From NCBI RefSeq assembly GCF_019977395.1, contig NZ_AP024660.1:4092001-4156000 (forward strand): a DNA stretch of 64,000 bases, in the 5' to 3' direction. Made by a program: the position numbers and the translations under genes. The DNA is from Arthrobacter sp. NicSoilC5 (GTDB lineage: Bacteria > Actinomycetota > Actinomycetes > Actinomycetales > Micrococcaceae). The stretch's first letter is position 1. Each line of letters begins with the position of its first letter. The notes under the pieces are model-generated. The model saw only the letters and a list, made by a program, of their open reading frames with translations. It did no database searches and had not been told where the DNA came from. Below are positions 42,621 through 50,789 of this stretch, one piece after another.

Positions 42621-42941
42621 ATGCCACACACAACAGTCAAGCAAGAAGAAGCGCAAGTCTGGTTAATGCCCGTGTTCATCGCAAAGGCTGGGCACGAAGC
42701 AACGCTTCATGAAGCACTCATCGGACTGCAATCCCTAAGCCGAAAAGACACCGGATGCTTGGAATACACCGTCTTCTCTGACGATCAAAGGCCAGGTACG
42801 TTCGTCCTCATTGAGGGATGGGCCCGCAACGAGGACCTCAAGGCCCACAACGAAGAAGTCCATGTAAAGGAATTCGTGAACGTGGTGCAGTCAATGCTGG
42901 CCGCACCCTTCTCCGTAACCCCCATTACGCCTCTCGGCTGA
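42621..42941 (+). CDS. ABM-fold (antibiotic biosynthesis monooxygenase-like) protein
   Basis: A 106-residue protein of the dimeric alpha/beta-barrel ABM group: WLMPVFIAKAGHEATLHEAL, then DTGCLEYTVFSDDQRPGTFV and LIEGWARNEDLKAHNEEVHV. These are the typical strands and helix of YgiN-like proteins. Such proteins act as small cofactor-free monooxygenases, or as binding proteins of unknown role. AGGACG stands upstream of the ATG. It is the last gene before the terminator at 42955, so it belongs to the sugar operon, but its part in the pathway is unclear. Confidence 0.85.
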   Translation: MPHTTVKQEEAQVWLMPVFIAKAGHEATLHEALIGLQSLSRKDTGCLEYTVFSDDQRPGTFVLIEGWARNEDLKAHNEEVHVKEFVNVVQSMLAAPFSVTPITPLG

Positions 42942-42954
42942 TACCTGCCAGGGT

Positions 42955-43000
42955 GGGGGAGGACGACGGCGGGAGGCGAGTCCCGCCGTCGTCCTTCCCC
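42955..43000 (+). terminator. Operon terminator, 20-bp stem
   Basis: A 20-base arm (42955-42974) pairs with 42981-43000 with one mismatch around the loop GGCGAG, 13 bases after the ABM stop. It is the end of the sugar operon. The right arm plus loop (42975-42994) is repeated exactly at 45251-45270. Confidence 0.88.
42975..42994 (+). repeat. 20-bp direct repeat, left copy
   Basis: The 20 bases starting GGCGAGTCCC and ending GCCGTCGTCC are identical to 45251-45270. This copy is the loop and right arm of the terminator. The pair brackets the methyltransferase, DsbA-like and SRPBCC genes. Confidence 0.85.
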
Positions 43001-43036
43001 TTCCTTCGCCCTGGAGCGCCGTTGTAGGGTCAGGGC

Positions 43037-43891
43037 GTGATCGTCCCTGATATTTCGCAGAACGCCGTGGCGGTGGCGGATCACTACGATGAGCTCGATC
43101 CCATGTACCGCCGGGTGTGGGGCGAGCATGTCCATCACGGGCTGTGGGCAACGGGCCGCGAGACACCCGCCGAGGCTGTTGAGACGCTGGTGGACACTGT
43201 TGGCGACAGGCTGGGCCTCCTGCCCGGCCAGGCGTGCGTCGACATCGGCTGCGGCTATGGCGCCACCGCAAGGCGCCTGGCCATGACGCGCGGGGTCCGG
43301 GTCACGGGCGTCACGCTGTCCGCCGAGCAGGCGCGCTACGCCGCCGCGCATCCCGTGCCGGGCGTGGACGTCCAGGTCCGCGACTGGCTCGACAACGGGC
43401 TGGCCGATGCCTCGGCCGACGCCGCCTGGGCGATCGAGTCGAGCGAGCACATGGTGGACAAGCCCGGGTTCTTCGCCGAGGCGCACCGCGTGCTGGCGCC
43501 GGGCGGCCGCTTCGTCATCTGCGCGTGGCTCGCCGGGACCGACGCCAGCGGGTGGAAGGTCCGCCACCTGCTCGAGCCGATCTGCCGCGAAGGGCGCCTG
43601 CCCTCGATGGGCGCGCTCGAAGAATATGAGGCCATGGCGGAGGCGGCGGGCTTTGTGGTCACCGGCTATGAGGATGTCAGCCGCCGGGTCGCCCGCACGT
43701 GGATGATTTGCGCTCGCCGGCTCCTGAAGGCCCTCTTCGTTGACCGCGAAGCCCGCCAACTCGCCCTGGGCGCACGCAATCGCGGTGCCATTCTGAGCAT
43801 TCCCCGCCTGATCCTGGCCTACCGCACCGGGGCGATGCACTACGGAATTTTCACGCTGTCCAAGGCAGGGGAGCACCGGGCGCCCAGGTGA
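43037..43891 (+). CDS. Class I SAM-dependent methyltransferase
   Basis: A 284-residue methyltransferase with motif I VDIGCGYGATARRLA (Asp69 to Gly75) and the DAAWAIESSEHM and LAPGGRFVICAWLAG blocks. The opening VADHYDELDPMYRRVWGEHVHHGLW resembles tocopherol/cyclopropane-synthase-type small-molecule methyltransferases, so a lipid, quinone or natural-product acceptor is likely. The GTG at 43037 has AGGGTCAGGG upstream. It begins a three-gene segment flanked by a 20-bp direct repeat and lies just past the sugar operon terminator. Confidence 0.88.
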   Translation: MIVPDISQNAVAVADHYDELDPMYRRVWGEHVHHGLWATGRETPAEAVETLVDTVGDRLGLLPGQACVDIGCGYGATARRLAMTRGVRVTGVTLSAEQARYAAAHPVPGVDVQVRDWLDNGLADASADAAWAIESSEHMVDKPGFFAEAHRVLAPGGRFVICAWLAGTDASGWKVRHLLEPICREGRLPSMGALEEYEAMAEAAGFVVTGYEDVSRRVARTWMICARRLLKALFVDREARQLALGARNRGAILSIPRLILAYRTGAMHYGIFTLSKAGEHRAPR

Positions 43892-43995
43892 AGCGCCGTG
43901 ACGCCTACGCTGCGGCCACGGGGCGTGAGCGTCAACCTGCCTGGGCCGGGCTTGTTGATTAGACGTACGTCACTATCAGGTGCAAGGGTGGTCGG

Positions 43996-44733
43996 ATGGA
44001 TGCCGACATCAACTTCTACTTTGATCCCGTCTGCCCTTTCGCCTGGATGACCAGCAAATGGGTGCGGCAGGTCCAGGCGCAGCGCGACTACACCGTGGAC
44101 TGGCGGTTCATCTCGCTGCGGCTGATCAACTCCAATGTGGACTACGACGCGCATTTCCCGCCGGAGTACGAGGCCGGCCACACCGCCGGTCTCAGGCTTC
44201 TGCGGGTGGCAGCCCGGGCCCGCGCGGAGCATGGCCGTGAGTCGATAGCCAGGCTCTATGAGGCGTTCGGCATACACATCTTCGACACCGCCCCGGACCC
44301 GGCCGAACAGCGCACCGAGGGCGAAATCCGTGAGCGGCGCGGGACACGTGAGTTCGTGGAGCCTATCCTCGCCGACGCAGGCTTGCCCCTGGTACTGGCG
44401 GAGGCTCTCGACGACGAGTCCTGGGACCGCGAGATCCGCCAGGAGACGGACGAGGCACTGGCCCTCACGGGCAAGGACGTGGGCACGCCCATCATCCACT
44501 TTGAGCCGCCCGCCGGAGTGGCCTTCTTCGGCCCGGTGATCAGCCGGCTCCCGGACGAGGATTCGGCTCCCGAGCTGTGGGACCACGTGGTGGGGCTGGC
44601 ACGCTTCCCTGGTTTTGCTGAACTCAAGCGGAGCCTGCGCGAGCAGCCGCAGCTTGCTGCCTTCGGTGTCAATGCCGATGCCGTCGGCCGGCAGGAGGAC
44701 TGGCACGGCGGCAGCCGGCGGCAGAAGAAATGA
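43996..44733 (+). CDS. DsbA-family thioredoxin-fold protein
   Basis: A 245-residue protein of the DsbA/FrnE/2-hydroxychromene-isomerase group. It starts INFYFDPVCPFAWMTSKWV, where the usual CxxC is reduced to a single Cys13 (CPFA). The helical insert and the cis-Pro region (GKDVGTPIIHFEPP) are present. There is no signal peptide, so it is cytosolic. The missing second Cys argues against disulfide oxidation and for a glutathione- or mycothiol-linked role; mycothiol-dependent enzymes of this fold occur in actinobacteria, which is inference here. The stop overlaps an ATG of the next gene's frame. Confidence 0.85.
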   Translation: MDADINFYFDPVCPFAWMTSKWVRQVQAQRDYTVDWRFISLRLINSNVDYDAHFPPEYEAGHTAGLRLLRVAARARAEHGRESIARLYEAFGIHIFDTAPDPAEQRTEGEIRERRGTREFVEPILADAGLPLVLAEALDDESWDREIRQETDEALALTGKDVGTPIIHFEPPAGVAFFGPVISRLPDEDSAPELWDHVVGLARFPGFAELKRSLREQPQLAAFGVNADAVGRQEDWHGGSRRQKK

Positions 44734-44753
44734 CGACAGTAGAGGATGGATCG

Positions 44754-45251
44754 ATGAAGACAAACACCCGCCAACACCAGGAATCCGTCACGGTCCAGGT
44801 CTCAGCCGAGACGCTCTACGACCTGGTCTCCGATGTCACCCGCACCGGCGAGTGGAGCCCGGTCTGTACATCGTGCTGGTGGGACGACGAGGCCAGCGCC
44901 GGCCAGACCGGCGCCTGGTTCACCGGCCGCAACGAGATCCCGGGGCGGACCTGGAAGACCCGGTCGCAGGTGGTGGCTGCCGAGCGCGGCCGCGAGTTCG
45001 CCTGGGTGGTGGGCGGCCGCTTTGTACGTTGGGGTTTCACGCTCACCCCAGCGGATAACGGGACGACGCTGACCGAGTCGTGGGAGTTCCTGCCCGAGGG
45101 GATCGCGATGTTCAGGGAGAAATACGGCGACGAGGCCGACGCCCAGATCGCCGAGCGCACCCAGCAAGCCCTCGACGGCATCCCGAAGACGCTCGCCGCG
45201 ATCAAGCGGATCGCGGAGTCCATCGATGCCAACGGGGACGTGCGCGCCTAG
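44754..45251 (+). CDS. SRPBCC family (polyketide cyclase/START-like) protein
   Basis: About 165 residues with the helix-grip fold pattern: ESVTVQVSAETLYDLVSDVTRTGEWSP, then TWKTRSQVVAAERGREFAW and GTTLTESWEFLPEG. SRPBCC proteins bind hydrophobic ligands or act as cyclases. I prefer the ATG at 44754, preceded by AGAGGA at a 7-base spacing; an in-frame ATG at 44730 overlapping the DsbA stop is the alternative. The stop codon touches the right copy of the 20-bp repeat. Confidence 0.87.
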   Translation: MKTNTRQHQESVTVQVSAETLYDLVSDVTRTGEWSPVCTSCWWDDEASAGQTGAWFTGRNEIPGRTWKTRSQVVAAERGREFAWVVGGRFVRWGFTLTPADNGTTLTESWEFLPEGIAMFREKYGDEADAQIAERTQQALDGIPKTLAAIKRIAESIDANGDVRA

Positions 45252-45270
45252 GCGAGTCCCGCCGTCGTCC
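45251..45270 (+). repeat. 20-bp direct repeat, right copy
   Basis: Identical to 42975-42994 over 20 bases, 2276 bases further on. It begins in the last base of the SRPBCC stop codon. After one mismatch TCCC also matches. The left arm of the terminator is missing here, so this copy cannot fold in the same way. Confidence 0.85.
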
Positions 45271-45408
45271 GTCCCGGTGATTGGACGCGCCGTTCGGCGG
45301 CCCTGAAACAGGCCTGACTTTTGGCACTTGTCTGTGCCCCGGCGAAGGTTCATTACTGATGGAGGAATGGAACCCGCCGCCCCATTGACGCCCTGAGGGA
45401 GAAAGACC

Positions 45409-45699
45409 ATGTTCGCCAGAATCAGCACCTACAAGACCGGCCCCGATACCCGCACGGATAACCCCACCGACGACGTGGTCAACAGCGTTCTCGAGCTTCC
45501 GGGATGCAAAGGCGTCTACTACCTGAACGGGACGGAGACGGACAACGCCATCTCCATCACGCTCTGGGATACCGAGGACGCGATGCTGGCAAGCCGGCAG
45601 GCGGCCACCAGGATCCGTGAGGAGAGCAGCCAGGCCGACAGGACCCAGATCGTCGCCGTGGAGGAATTCGAAGTGATGGCCAGCAGCCTTAAGGATTGA
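45409..45699 (+). CDS. Small ABM-like protein, unknown
   Basis: A 96-residue protein (MFARISTYKTGPDTR..., GCKGVYYLNGTETDNAISITLWDTEDAM..., VAVEEFEVMA). The alternation of strand and helix and the ISITLWDTEDAMLASRQAA motif suggest the dimeric ferredoxin-like/ABM fold. No catalytic residues are evident. GAGGGAGAAAG gives a good ribosome site. It is a single gene, convergent with the minus-strand SDR operon 34 bases away. The function is unknown. Confidence 0.8.
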   Translation: MFARISTYKTGPDTRTDNPTDDVVNSVLELPGCKGVYYLNGTETDNAISITLWDTEDAMLASRQAATRIREESSQADRTQIVAVEEFEVMASSLKD

Positions 45700-45733
45700 G
45701 CCGCCGTCGTTCGCCTTTGTTCCCCTCCGAAGG

Positions 45734-46498
45734 CTACGCCGTGTTCCGCCCGCCGCTGAGGTCCAGCACCTGCCCGGTGGTGTAGCTCGCCTCCGGGGAC
45801 AGCAGCCAGGCAGCGAGCGACGCGAATTCGGCCGGTTCGCCCACCCTGCCCATCGGCACCCTGGCGAGTAGCTCGGCGTTGCGCTCCGGCGAAAGGTCCT
45901 CCAGGAGGCGTGTCCGGAACATCGACGGCGCCACCGAATTCACCGTGACTCCGTCCGGCGCGGCTTCCTTGGCGGCCGTCTTCACCAGCGCCACCACGGC
46001 CGCCTTGGACGCCGAGTAGGCAGCCATGTTGGCGTTGCCTTCACGCGCGGCGATGGAAGCCAGCACGGCGATGCGGCCGTAGCCGGCGGCCCGCATGACG
46101 GGAAGCAGCGCGGCAAGGCCGTGGAAGCACCCGTCGAGGTTGATGGCGAACGTCCGCGACCAACCCGCAAACGGCATGTCCTGCACCGCGGTTTCAGGTC
46201 CCTGCACTCCGTGGGCGAAGAGCGCCCCGTCGATGCGGCCGTGCTGCCCCAGCACGCCGGCCACTACCGCATCCCAGTCCTGGCGTTGCGTGACATCCAG
46301 GCGCAGGGACATTCCAGGAGCCTCGCCGTTGCCCGTGCCGAGTGCATCGGTGTTGACCACCGTCGCCCCCTCGGCCCGGAGGCGGTCGCTTGCTGCGGAC
46401 CCCAGGCCTCCGGCCGCCCCGGTCACCAGGACCACCTGGCCCTGGAAGCGGCCGGGCCAAACGGGCGAGGGCTGGGCCGTTTCACTAGCGCGGGTCAT
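45734..46498 (-). CDS. SDR family oxidoreductase
   Basis: A 254-residue classical SDR: TGAAGGLGS cofactor loop (about 26-34), FAHGVQGP, the catalytic Ser in VLASIAAREG and YSASK pair, and the C-terminal LLSPEASYTTGQVLDLSGG. It oxidises or reduces a hydroxyl with NAD(P). It is last in a minus-strand operon of YciI-like, Zn-dependent dehydrogenase, FAD dehydrogenase and SDR; its ATG overlaps the FAD dehydrogenase stop. Together these suggest stepwise oxidation and desaturation of an alicyclic alcohol or ketone. Confidence 0.93.
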   Translation of the reverse strand: MTRASETAQPSPVWPGRFQGQVVLVTGAAGGLGSAASDRLRAEGATVVNTDALGTGNGEAPGMSLRLDVTQRQDWDAVVAGVLGQHGRIDGALFAHGVQGPETAVQDMPFAGWSRTFAINLDGCFHGLAALLPVMRAAGYGRIAVLASIAAREGNANMAAYSASKAAVVALVKTAAKEAAPDGVTVNSVAPSMFRTRLLEDLSPERNAELLARVPMGRVGEPAEFASLAAWLLSPEASYTTGQVLDLSGGRNTA

Positions 46499-48195
46499 CG
46501 GAGCTCCTGCGTCATGGCGGGACCGGACGCGGCAGCCGCCGCAAGCGGTGCAAGGGCCTGAGCCAGGTGCTCGCCGACGGCGAAGGCCCGGGTGATCGCC
46601 GAGCCGAGGGTCGCGCCGCCGCCGGGGTAGTTGTTGCGGAAGACGCTGGCGGAGACGTTGCCGGCGGCGTAGAGCCGAGGGATCGGCTGGCGGTGGCGGT
46701 CCAGAACCCGCCCGTCGAGGTCGGTGTCCAGGCCGCCTGAGGTGCCCAGGGTCCCGGCCGACACCGGCACCGCAAAGAACGGTCCCGCCGTGAGCGGCGC
46801 CAGGCAGGGGTTGGGTGCCACTCCGGCGTCGCCCAGGAAGCGGTCCTGCGGGGTGGAGCCGCGGTGGAACTCAGTATCGACACCGGCCGCTGCGTCCGTG
46901 TTGAACCTGGCCACAGTCCGCTTCAGCCCGGCCGGATCGATGCCGGTCTTTCGAGCCAGTTCACGGAGCGTGTCCGCCCGCACCATCCAGTCCGCGGGCT
47001 TCCCGGGCGTGGAGCCGGCCACCGGGTACTTCGCCATGTAGGTGGAGTCGAAGACAAGCCAGGCCGGGTTGTTCTGCTGGCCCAGGGAGTGCGGGTCGAT
47101 GGACGCGAACAGCCGGGAGACGTCATGGTAGTTCAGGGCCTCGTTGACGAAGCGCTTCCCTGCGGCGTTGACCGTGATGGACCCGGGCAGCGTCATTTCC
47201 ACGTTGCCCATCCGTCCGGACTGGACGCCGTCGTACAAGTGCGCCGGGGTGCTGATGACCGGCACGCCCCACACCGTGGTCATGTCCGCCACGGCGGCGC
47301 CGGCCTTGAGGCCCAGTTCCAGCCCGTCCCCCTCGTTGGAGGGCGCGCTGATGGGGGTGATGGGGAAAGGCAGGAATGCCTTCCGCAGGCGCGGGTTCCA
47401 TTCGAATCCGCCGGAGGCAAGGACGACGGCGGCCGCTTCCATCGTCCTGCTGCCTCCGCCCTCGCCGATGGTCACCCTCCAGCCGTTGCCGGGGCCGCCG
47501 TCGGGCCCGTTGCCCAGCGGGAGCAGGTCCTGGAGCGGCGCCGACGCGGCGATGTGCACGCCGCGGTCCAGTGCGCTCGCGAGGAGCCTGCCCACCAGGG
47601 CCCCGCCCATGGTCCGCACGCCGGCGGCGGCCCGGCGCACCAGGAGCGCGGGGTCGGCCGCCCGGCCGTTCAGTTCATCCCGTTCGGTCATGGTCAGCAG
47701 CGGAAAGTACGAGGACGGGCGGATCAACTCCGCCATGCCGGGATAGTCCGCGGGATCGAACGCATCATTGTCCAGGCCCCTGCCACCATCGGTGGCCCCC
47801 GCCCACTCCATGTGGTAATCCGGCCGGGCGATCGGCGTCATGGACACCCTGGTGTTGCTGACCAGATATTCGACGGCGCGCGGGGCCGTGCTGACGTACC
47901 ATTCAATGTCCTGATCCTTCAGCACGCCCCGGCCCGCCTCGGTGAGGTAGGCGACGGCGCCGGAATGGCTGTCAGCGAACCCCGCCTTCCGGGCCAGATG
48001 GTTGTTCGGTGCCCACATCACGCCGCCGCCGGCTGCCGTGGTGCCGCCCAGTTGCGGGGCCTTTTCGACCACCAGGACGGAGAGGCCGGCGTCGGCGGCG
48101 CGTACCGCTGCGACCAGGCCCGCGGCACCGCTGCCCGCCACCACTACGTCGTAGGAGCCGGCCAGATCCTCCACGGGAGTGGTCACGGAGTTCAT
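46495..48195 (-). CDS. FAD-dependent dehydrogenase (fumarate reductase/KstD-like)
   Basis: A 566-residue flavoprotein: FAD-binding YDVVVAGSGAAGLVAAVRAA near the N-terminus, VEKAPQLGGTTAAGGGVMW, and the C-terminal GNVSASVFRNNYPGGGATLG. It belongs to the fumarate reductase/3-ketosteroid 1-dehydrogenase group, which desaturates a ring next to a ketone. The open frame continues to 49314, but residues before the ATG at 48195 run through the dehydrogenase gene in the wrong frame. The start overlaps the previous gene's stop (ATGA). A second member of this family lies at 59082-60860. Substrate unknown; an alicyclic keto-acid is my inference. Confidence 0.92.
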   Translation of the reverse strand: MNSVTTPVEDLAGSYDVVVAGSGAAGLVAAVRAADAGLSVLVVEKAPQLGGTTAAGGGVMWAPNNHLARKAGFADSHSGAVAYLTEAGRGVLKDQDIEWYVSTAPRAVEYLVSNTRVSMTPIARPDYHMEWAGATDGGRGLDNDAFDPADYPGMAELIRPSSYFPLLTMTERDELNGRAADPALLVRRAAAGVRTMGGALVGRLLASALDRGVHIAASAPLQDLLPLGNGPDGGPGNGWRVTIGEGGGSRTMEAAAVVLASGGFEWNPRLRKAFLPFPITPISAPSNEGDGLELGLKAGAAVADMTTVWGVPVISTPAHLYDGVQSGRMGNVEMTLPGSITVNAAGKRFVNEALNYHDVSRLFASIDPHSLGQQNNPAWLVFDSTYMAKYPVAGSTPGKPADWMVRADTLRELARKTGIDPAGLKRTVARFNTDAAAGVDTEFHRGSTPQDRFLGDAGVAPNPCLAPLTAGPFFAVPVSAGTLGTSGGLDTDLDGRVLDRHRQPIPRLYAAGNVSASVFRNNYPGGGATLGSAITRAFAVGEHLAQALAPLAAAAASGPAMTQELR

Positions 48196-49274
48196 GCCGT
48201 GACCGCTTCCCGCGCAGCGGCGGCCGCTCCGGCAGACTGCGCAGCGGGCATGTCGATGACGATCTTGCCCACCTTTTCGGTCCGGTTGCCCATCAGCGCA
48301 TAGGCCTCCGGCAGCTCCCTGAAGCCAAAGCGGTGCGTCATGAGCGCCCGCGCCTGGCCGCGGTGCCGGGCCAGCAGTGCCAAACCGTCGGGAATCAGGT
48401 TCAGGCTGTTGCGGCTGCCCAGAATGTCGAGCTCTTTGAAGGGGATGTCTTTCATGGAAAGCGTGACAGCGCGCGGCGAGATGCCCACCTGGACAATGCG
48501 GCCGGCGCTGGCCACGACCCGAATGGCGTTTTCGAGCGAGGACGGCACGCCCGTGGCCTCGATGACCAGGATGGGGCCGTTGCCGTCCGTCAGGGCATCC
48601 AGCCGCTCGCTTTGCCCGGCGTCGGGAAAGGATTTGGAGGGATCCACCAGGAGGGTGTCGGCGGCGCCGAAGGCAGTGGCGAGCTCCAAGCGGTCCGGTT
48701 CCGTGTCGGCGGCAACGACCTGCACTCCCAGGTCGGCCAGGTACAGGGTGGCAAGGAGTCCGATAGGTCCGCTGCCCAGCACCAGTGCAGTTTCCCCGGC
48801 CGTTGCCCGGCCGCGGTTCACGGCCTGCATGGCGATCGACGCCGGTTCCCCCATCGCGGCGATCTCCAGCGGCAGCCCGTCGGGCACAGGGCACAGCTTT
48901 TCCACGGGGACGCTGAGCAGTTCCACCAGGGCGCCGTCGGAGTAGCAGCCGATGCAGCCGATGCTGCGGCAGACGTTGGGCCGGCCCAGCTTGCACGGCT
49001 GGCATTGCCCGCAGTACGTCACGGGGCTGACGGCCACCGGGTCGCCGACGCTGATGTTGGCGCTGTTGTCCCCGATGGCCTCCACGACGCCGGAGAATTC
49101 GTGGCCCTGCACGATGGGCAGCTCGGTGGGGTAGTCGTCCTCCCAGATGTGCAGGTCCGTCCCGCAGAGGGCGACATGGTGGACTCGGACCAAGGCATGG
49201 CCTGCTTCCAGGGAGGGCTCGGCCACTTCCTCGTAGCTGATGGTTTCCTTGGCGATGGTGCGTGCGGTCAGCAT
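48192..49274 (-). CDS. Zinc-dependent alcohol dehydrogenase (MDR)
   Basis: A 360-residue medium-chain dehydrogenase. Catalytic zinc ligands are Cys37 (ALCGTDLH), His58 and Glu59 (GHEF). Structural zinc cysteines are at 88, 91, 94 and 102 (CGQCQPCKLGRPNVC). The Rossmann loop is VLGSGPIGLLA. This is the threonine/sorbitol-dehydrogenase branch, oxidising a secondary alcohol with NAD(P). It is second in the operon, six bases after the YciI-like gene, and coupled to the FAD dehydrogenase, so it probably supplies the ketone that enzyme desaturates. Confidence 0.94.
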   Translation of the reverse strand: MLTARTIAKETISYEEVAEPSLEAGHALVRVHHVALCGTDLHIWEDDYPTELPIVQGHEFSGVVEAIGDNSANISVGDPVAVSPVTYCGQCQPCKLGRPNVCRSIGCIGCYSDGALVELLSVPVEKLCPVPDGLPLEIAAMGEPASIAMQAVNRGRATAGETALVLGSGPIGLLATLYLADLGVQVVAADTEPDRLELATAFGAADTLLVDPSKSFPDAGQSERLDALTDGNGPILVIEATGVPSSLENAIRVVASAGRIVQVGISPRAVTLSMKDIPFKELDILGSRNSLNLIPDGLALLARHRGQARALMTHRFGFRELPEAYALMGNRTEKVGKIVIDMPAAQSAGAAAAAREAVTA

Positions 49275-49280
49275 CCTTCC

Positions 49281-49571
49281 CTACTTCCCGTCCGCGCCGA
49301 AGAAGATGTTCCACTGCCGGATGCTGCGTTCTTCGACCAGGTTGTTCCGGAAGAAGGGGTCCTGGTCCATCAGGGCCTCAACATCGGCCTTGGACTCACC
49401 TTCAATGACCAACAGCGCGCCAGGTGCCTCCTCCGGGCCGAACGGGCCGCTCTTGAGGAGCCGGCCACCGTCGAACTGCGACTGGAGGAACTCCACGTGG
49501 CTGGGACGGTGCGTGTCGCGGGCAGCGGCAGTCCCGTTCGCGTAGGAGTAGGTGACGGCAAAAGTGGCCAT
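49281..49571 (-). CDS. YciI-like protein
   Basis: A 96-residue ferredoxin-like YciI/YCII-domain protein (MATFAVTYSYANG, HVEFLQSQFDGGRLLKSGPF, LLVIEGESKADVEALMDQDPF, NIFFGADGK). These are small dimers with a conserved His-Asp type pocket; some act as dehydrochlorinases or isomerases. The ATG at 49571 has GAGGA upstream. It is the first gene of the operon, with operator-like sequences 75-135 bases upstream. Not closely related to the two YciI copies at 33 kb and 61 kb. Confidence 0.88.
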   Translation of the reverse strand: MATFAVTYSYANGTAAARDTHRPSHVEFLQSQFDGGRLLKSGPFGPEEAPGALLVIEGESKADVEALMDQDPFFRNNLVEERSIRQWNIFFGADGK

Positions 49572-49645
49572 GGAAAGTTCCTCTTCATTGAGTCGGGAGG
49601 TGTGCCGGCTTGTCGGGCCGGTCCGGGTGATTCCATGGTGCTGAC

Positions 49646-49705
49646 CCGATTGAGACAAGTCCAATACTTATTCAGTCAATGACTATGTGCAGGAACTGCA
49701 TAGTC
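49646..49705. promoter_or_regulatory. Regulatory region of the YciI/ADH/FAD/SDR operon
   Basis: Three signals. CCCGATTGAG begins at 49646 and recurs in the LysR-LysR gap at 50673. CAGTC-AAT-GACTA at 49673-49685 is an AGTC-N3-GACT palindrome shared with 51730-51744. GACTATG (49681-49687) and CATAGTC (49699-49705) form a wider perfect inverted repeat. The AGTC palindrome is centred 108 bases before the YciI start. Confidence 0.6.
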
Positions 49706-49748
49706 GGGGGCCCTGTGCGAGAAGAGTTCCTGGGCCCCGGGCCGGGCT

Positions 49749-50645
49749 TTAGGCTGAGGGCGTGGGGAGGACTTCCTCCGCCACCTGCAGCGCCAGCTTA
49801 AGGGCAGGGGAGACGAGGACTGGATTCCAGGCAATGCCGGATTCCAGCCGCGGCGCATTGCCCGAGAGCGGAATGAACACCGTGCCGCCGGGCATGATCC
49901 CGGCGACCGACTGGGGCATGAGGCTTACCCCCACGCCGCCGGCCACCAGGGACAGCGCGGTGTAGGGATCCGACACTTCCTGCGCCACGCGCGTGCGGAA
50001 CCCTGCAGCGGTGCACGCGGAAAAGATGGCCTCACGCAGGGTGGACCCCTGGGCCTCGGGCATGGTGACGAAGCCGTCCGCGGCCAGTTCGTGCAACGCG
50101 ATGGTGGACCGCCCGGCCAGCGGGTGGTCCACCGGGACCGTGGCTCCCAGCGGTTCCACCGCGATGCGCCTGGTGGCAAGGGCCGGCGCGTCCACCGGCA
50201 GGCCGATGAAGGCCAGGTCCATCGAGCCATTGTGCAGATGGCCCAGGGCGTCCTGCGTCAACAGCCCGCCGCTGAGGGTCAGGTCCAGTCCGGGGTAGCG
50301 CTGCCGGAGGGCGCGGGTCAGCGGCGGCAACGTGGTGTGGTTGAGCGCGCCGGAGAACCCGATGGCCAGGCGGCCGTAAACCGTCCCCGTGTCAGCGGTG
50401 GCGGCCCGCCGGGCGAGGTCCAGCTCCTCGAGGATCTTCCGGGCGTGGGGCAGGAACGACAGTCCCGCCGTGGTCAGCGAAACGGCCCGGGTATTGCGCT
50501 CGAACAGCTCCGCACCCAGGCTCTTTTCCAGCTTCTTGATGGTCTGGCTCAGCGGTGACTGTGCCATGCGCAGGCGGCTGGCCGCCCGTCCGAAGTGAAG
50601 CTCTTCGGCGACCGCCAGGAATGCCTCAATCTGCCGCAGTTCCAT
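49749..50645 (-). CDS. LysR family transcriptional regulator
   Basis: A 298-residue LTTR. The N-terminal winged helix is MELRQIEAFLAVAEELHFGR, then RLRMAQSPLSQTIKKLEKSLGAELFERNTRAVSLT, followed by the two-lobe effector domain. Its gene is divergent from a second LysR gene 144 bases away and points at the YciI/ADH/FAD/SDR operon 178 bases downstream on the same strand. It probably activates that operon, or both flanking operons. The ATG at 50645 fits the family start; longer frames to 50870 run over the divergent gene. Confidence 0.94.
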   Translation of the reverse strand: MELRQIEAFLAVAEELHFGRAASRLRMAQSPLSQTIKKLEKSLGAELFERNTRAVSLTTAGLSFLPHARKILEELDLARRAATADTGTVYGRLAIGFSGALNHTTLPPLTRALRQRYPGLDLTLSGGLLTQDALGHLHNGSMDLAFIGLPVDAPALATRRIAVEPLGATVPVDHPLAGRSTIALHELAADGFVTMPEAQGSTLREAIFSACTAAGFRTRVAQEVSDPYTALSLVAGGVGVSLMPQSVAGIMPGGTVFIPLSGNAPRLESGIAWNPVLVSPALKLALQVAEEVLPTPSA

Positions 50646-50688
50646 GTGCCTCCCGGTGGGCCGAAGTCCTGGCCCGATTGAGCGCTGA

Positions 50689-50716
50689 TTCAACCTAGTT
50701 GCCCCGTTACTATAAT
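50689..50716 (+). promoter_or_regulatory. Promoter of the second LysR gene
   Basis: TTCAAC (50689-50694) and a perfect TATAAT (50711-50716) with a 16-base spacer, about 74 bases before the ATG at 50790. The -35 box lies within TTGA-N8-TCAA (50678-50693), which follows the repeated CCCGATTGAG, so a LysR protein could bind over it. Confidence 0.55.
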
Positions 50717-50789
50717 CCCAGTGCACTTGATGCATTCCCATGGATCCGGGCGGCCCGCTGCACGCGGGCTGCCAGCAAGGGGCGCGTGA

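Noticed and set aside
48196..49314. Long N-terminal extension of the FAD dehydrogenase frame to 939 residues
   Set aside because: It runs in the wrong frame through the zinc alcohol dehydrogenase, whose motifs are intact; the real start at 48195 begins just before the FAD loop.
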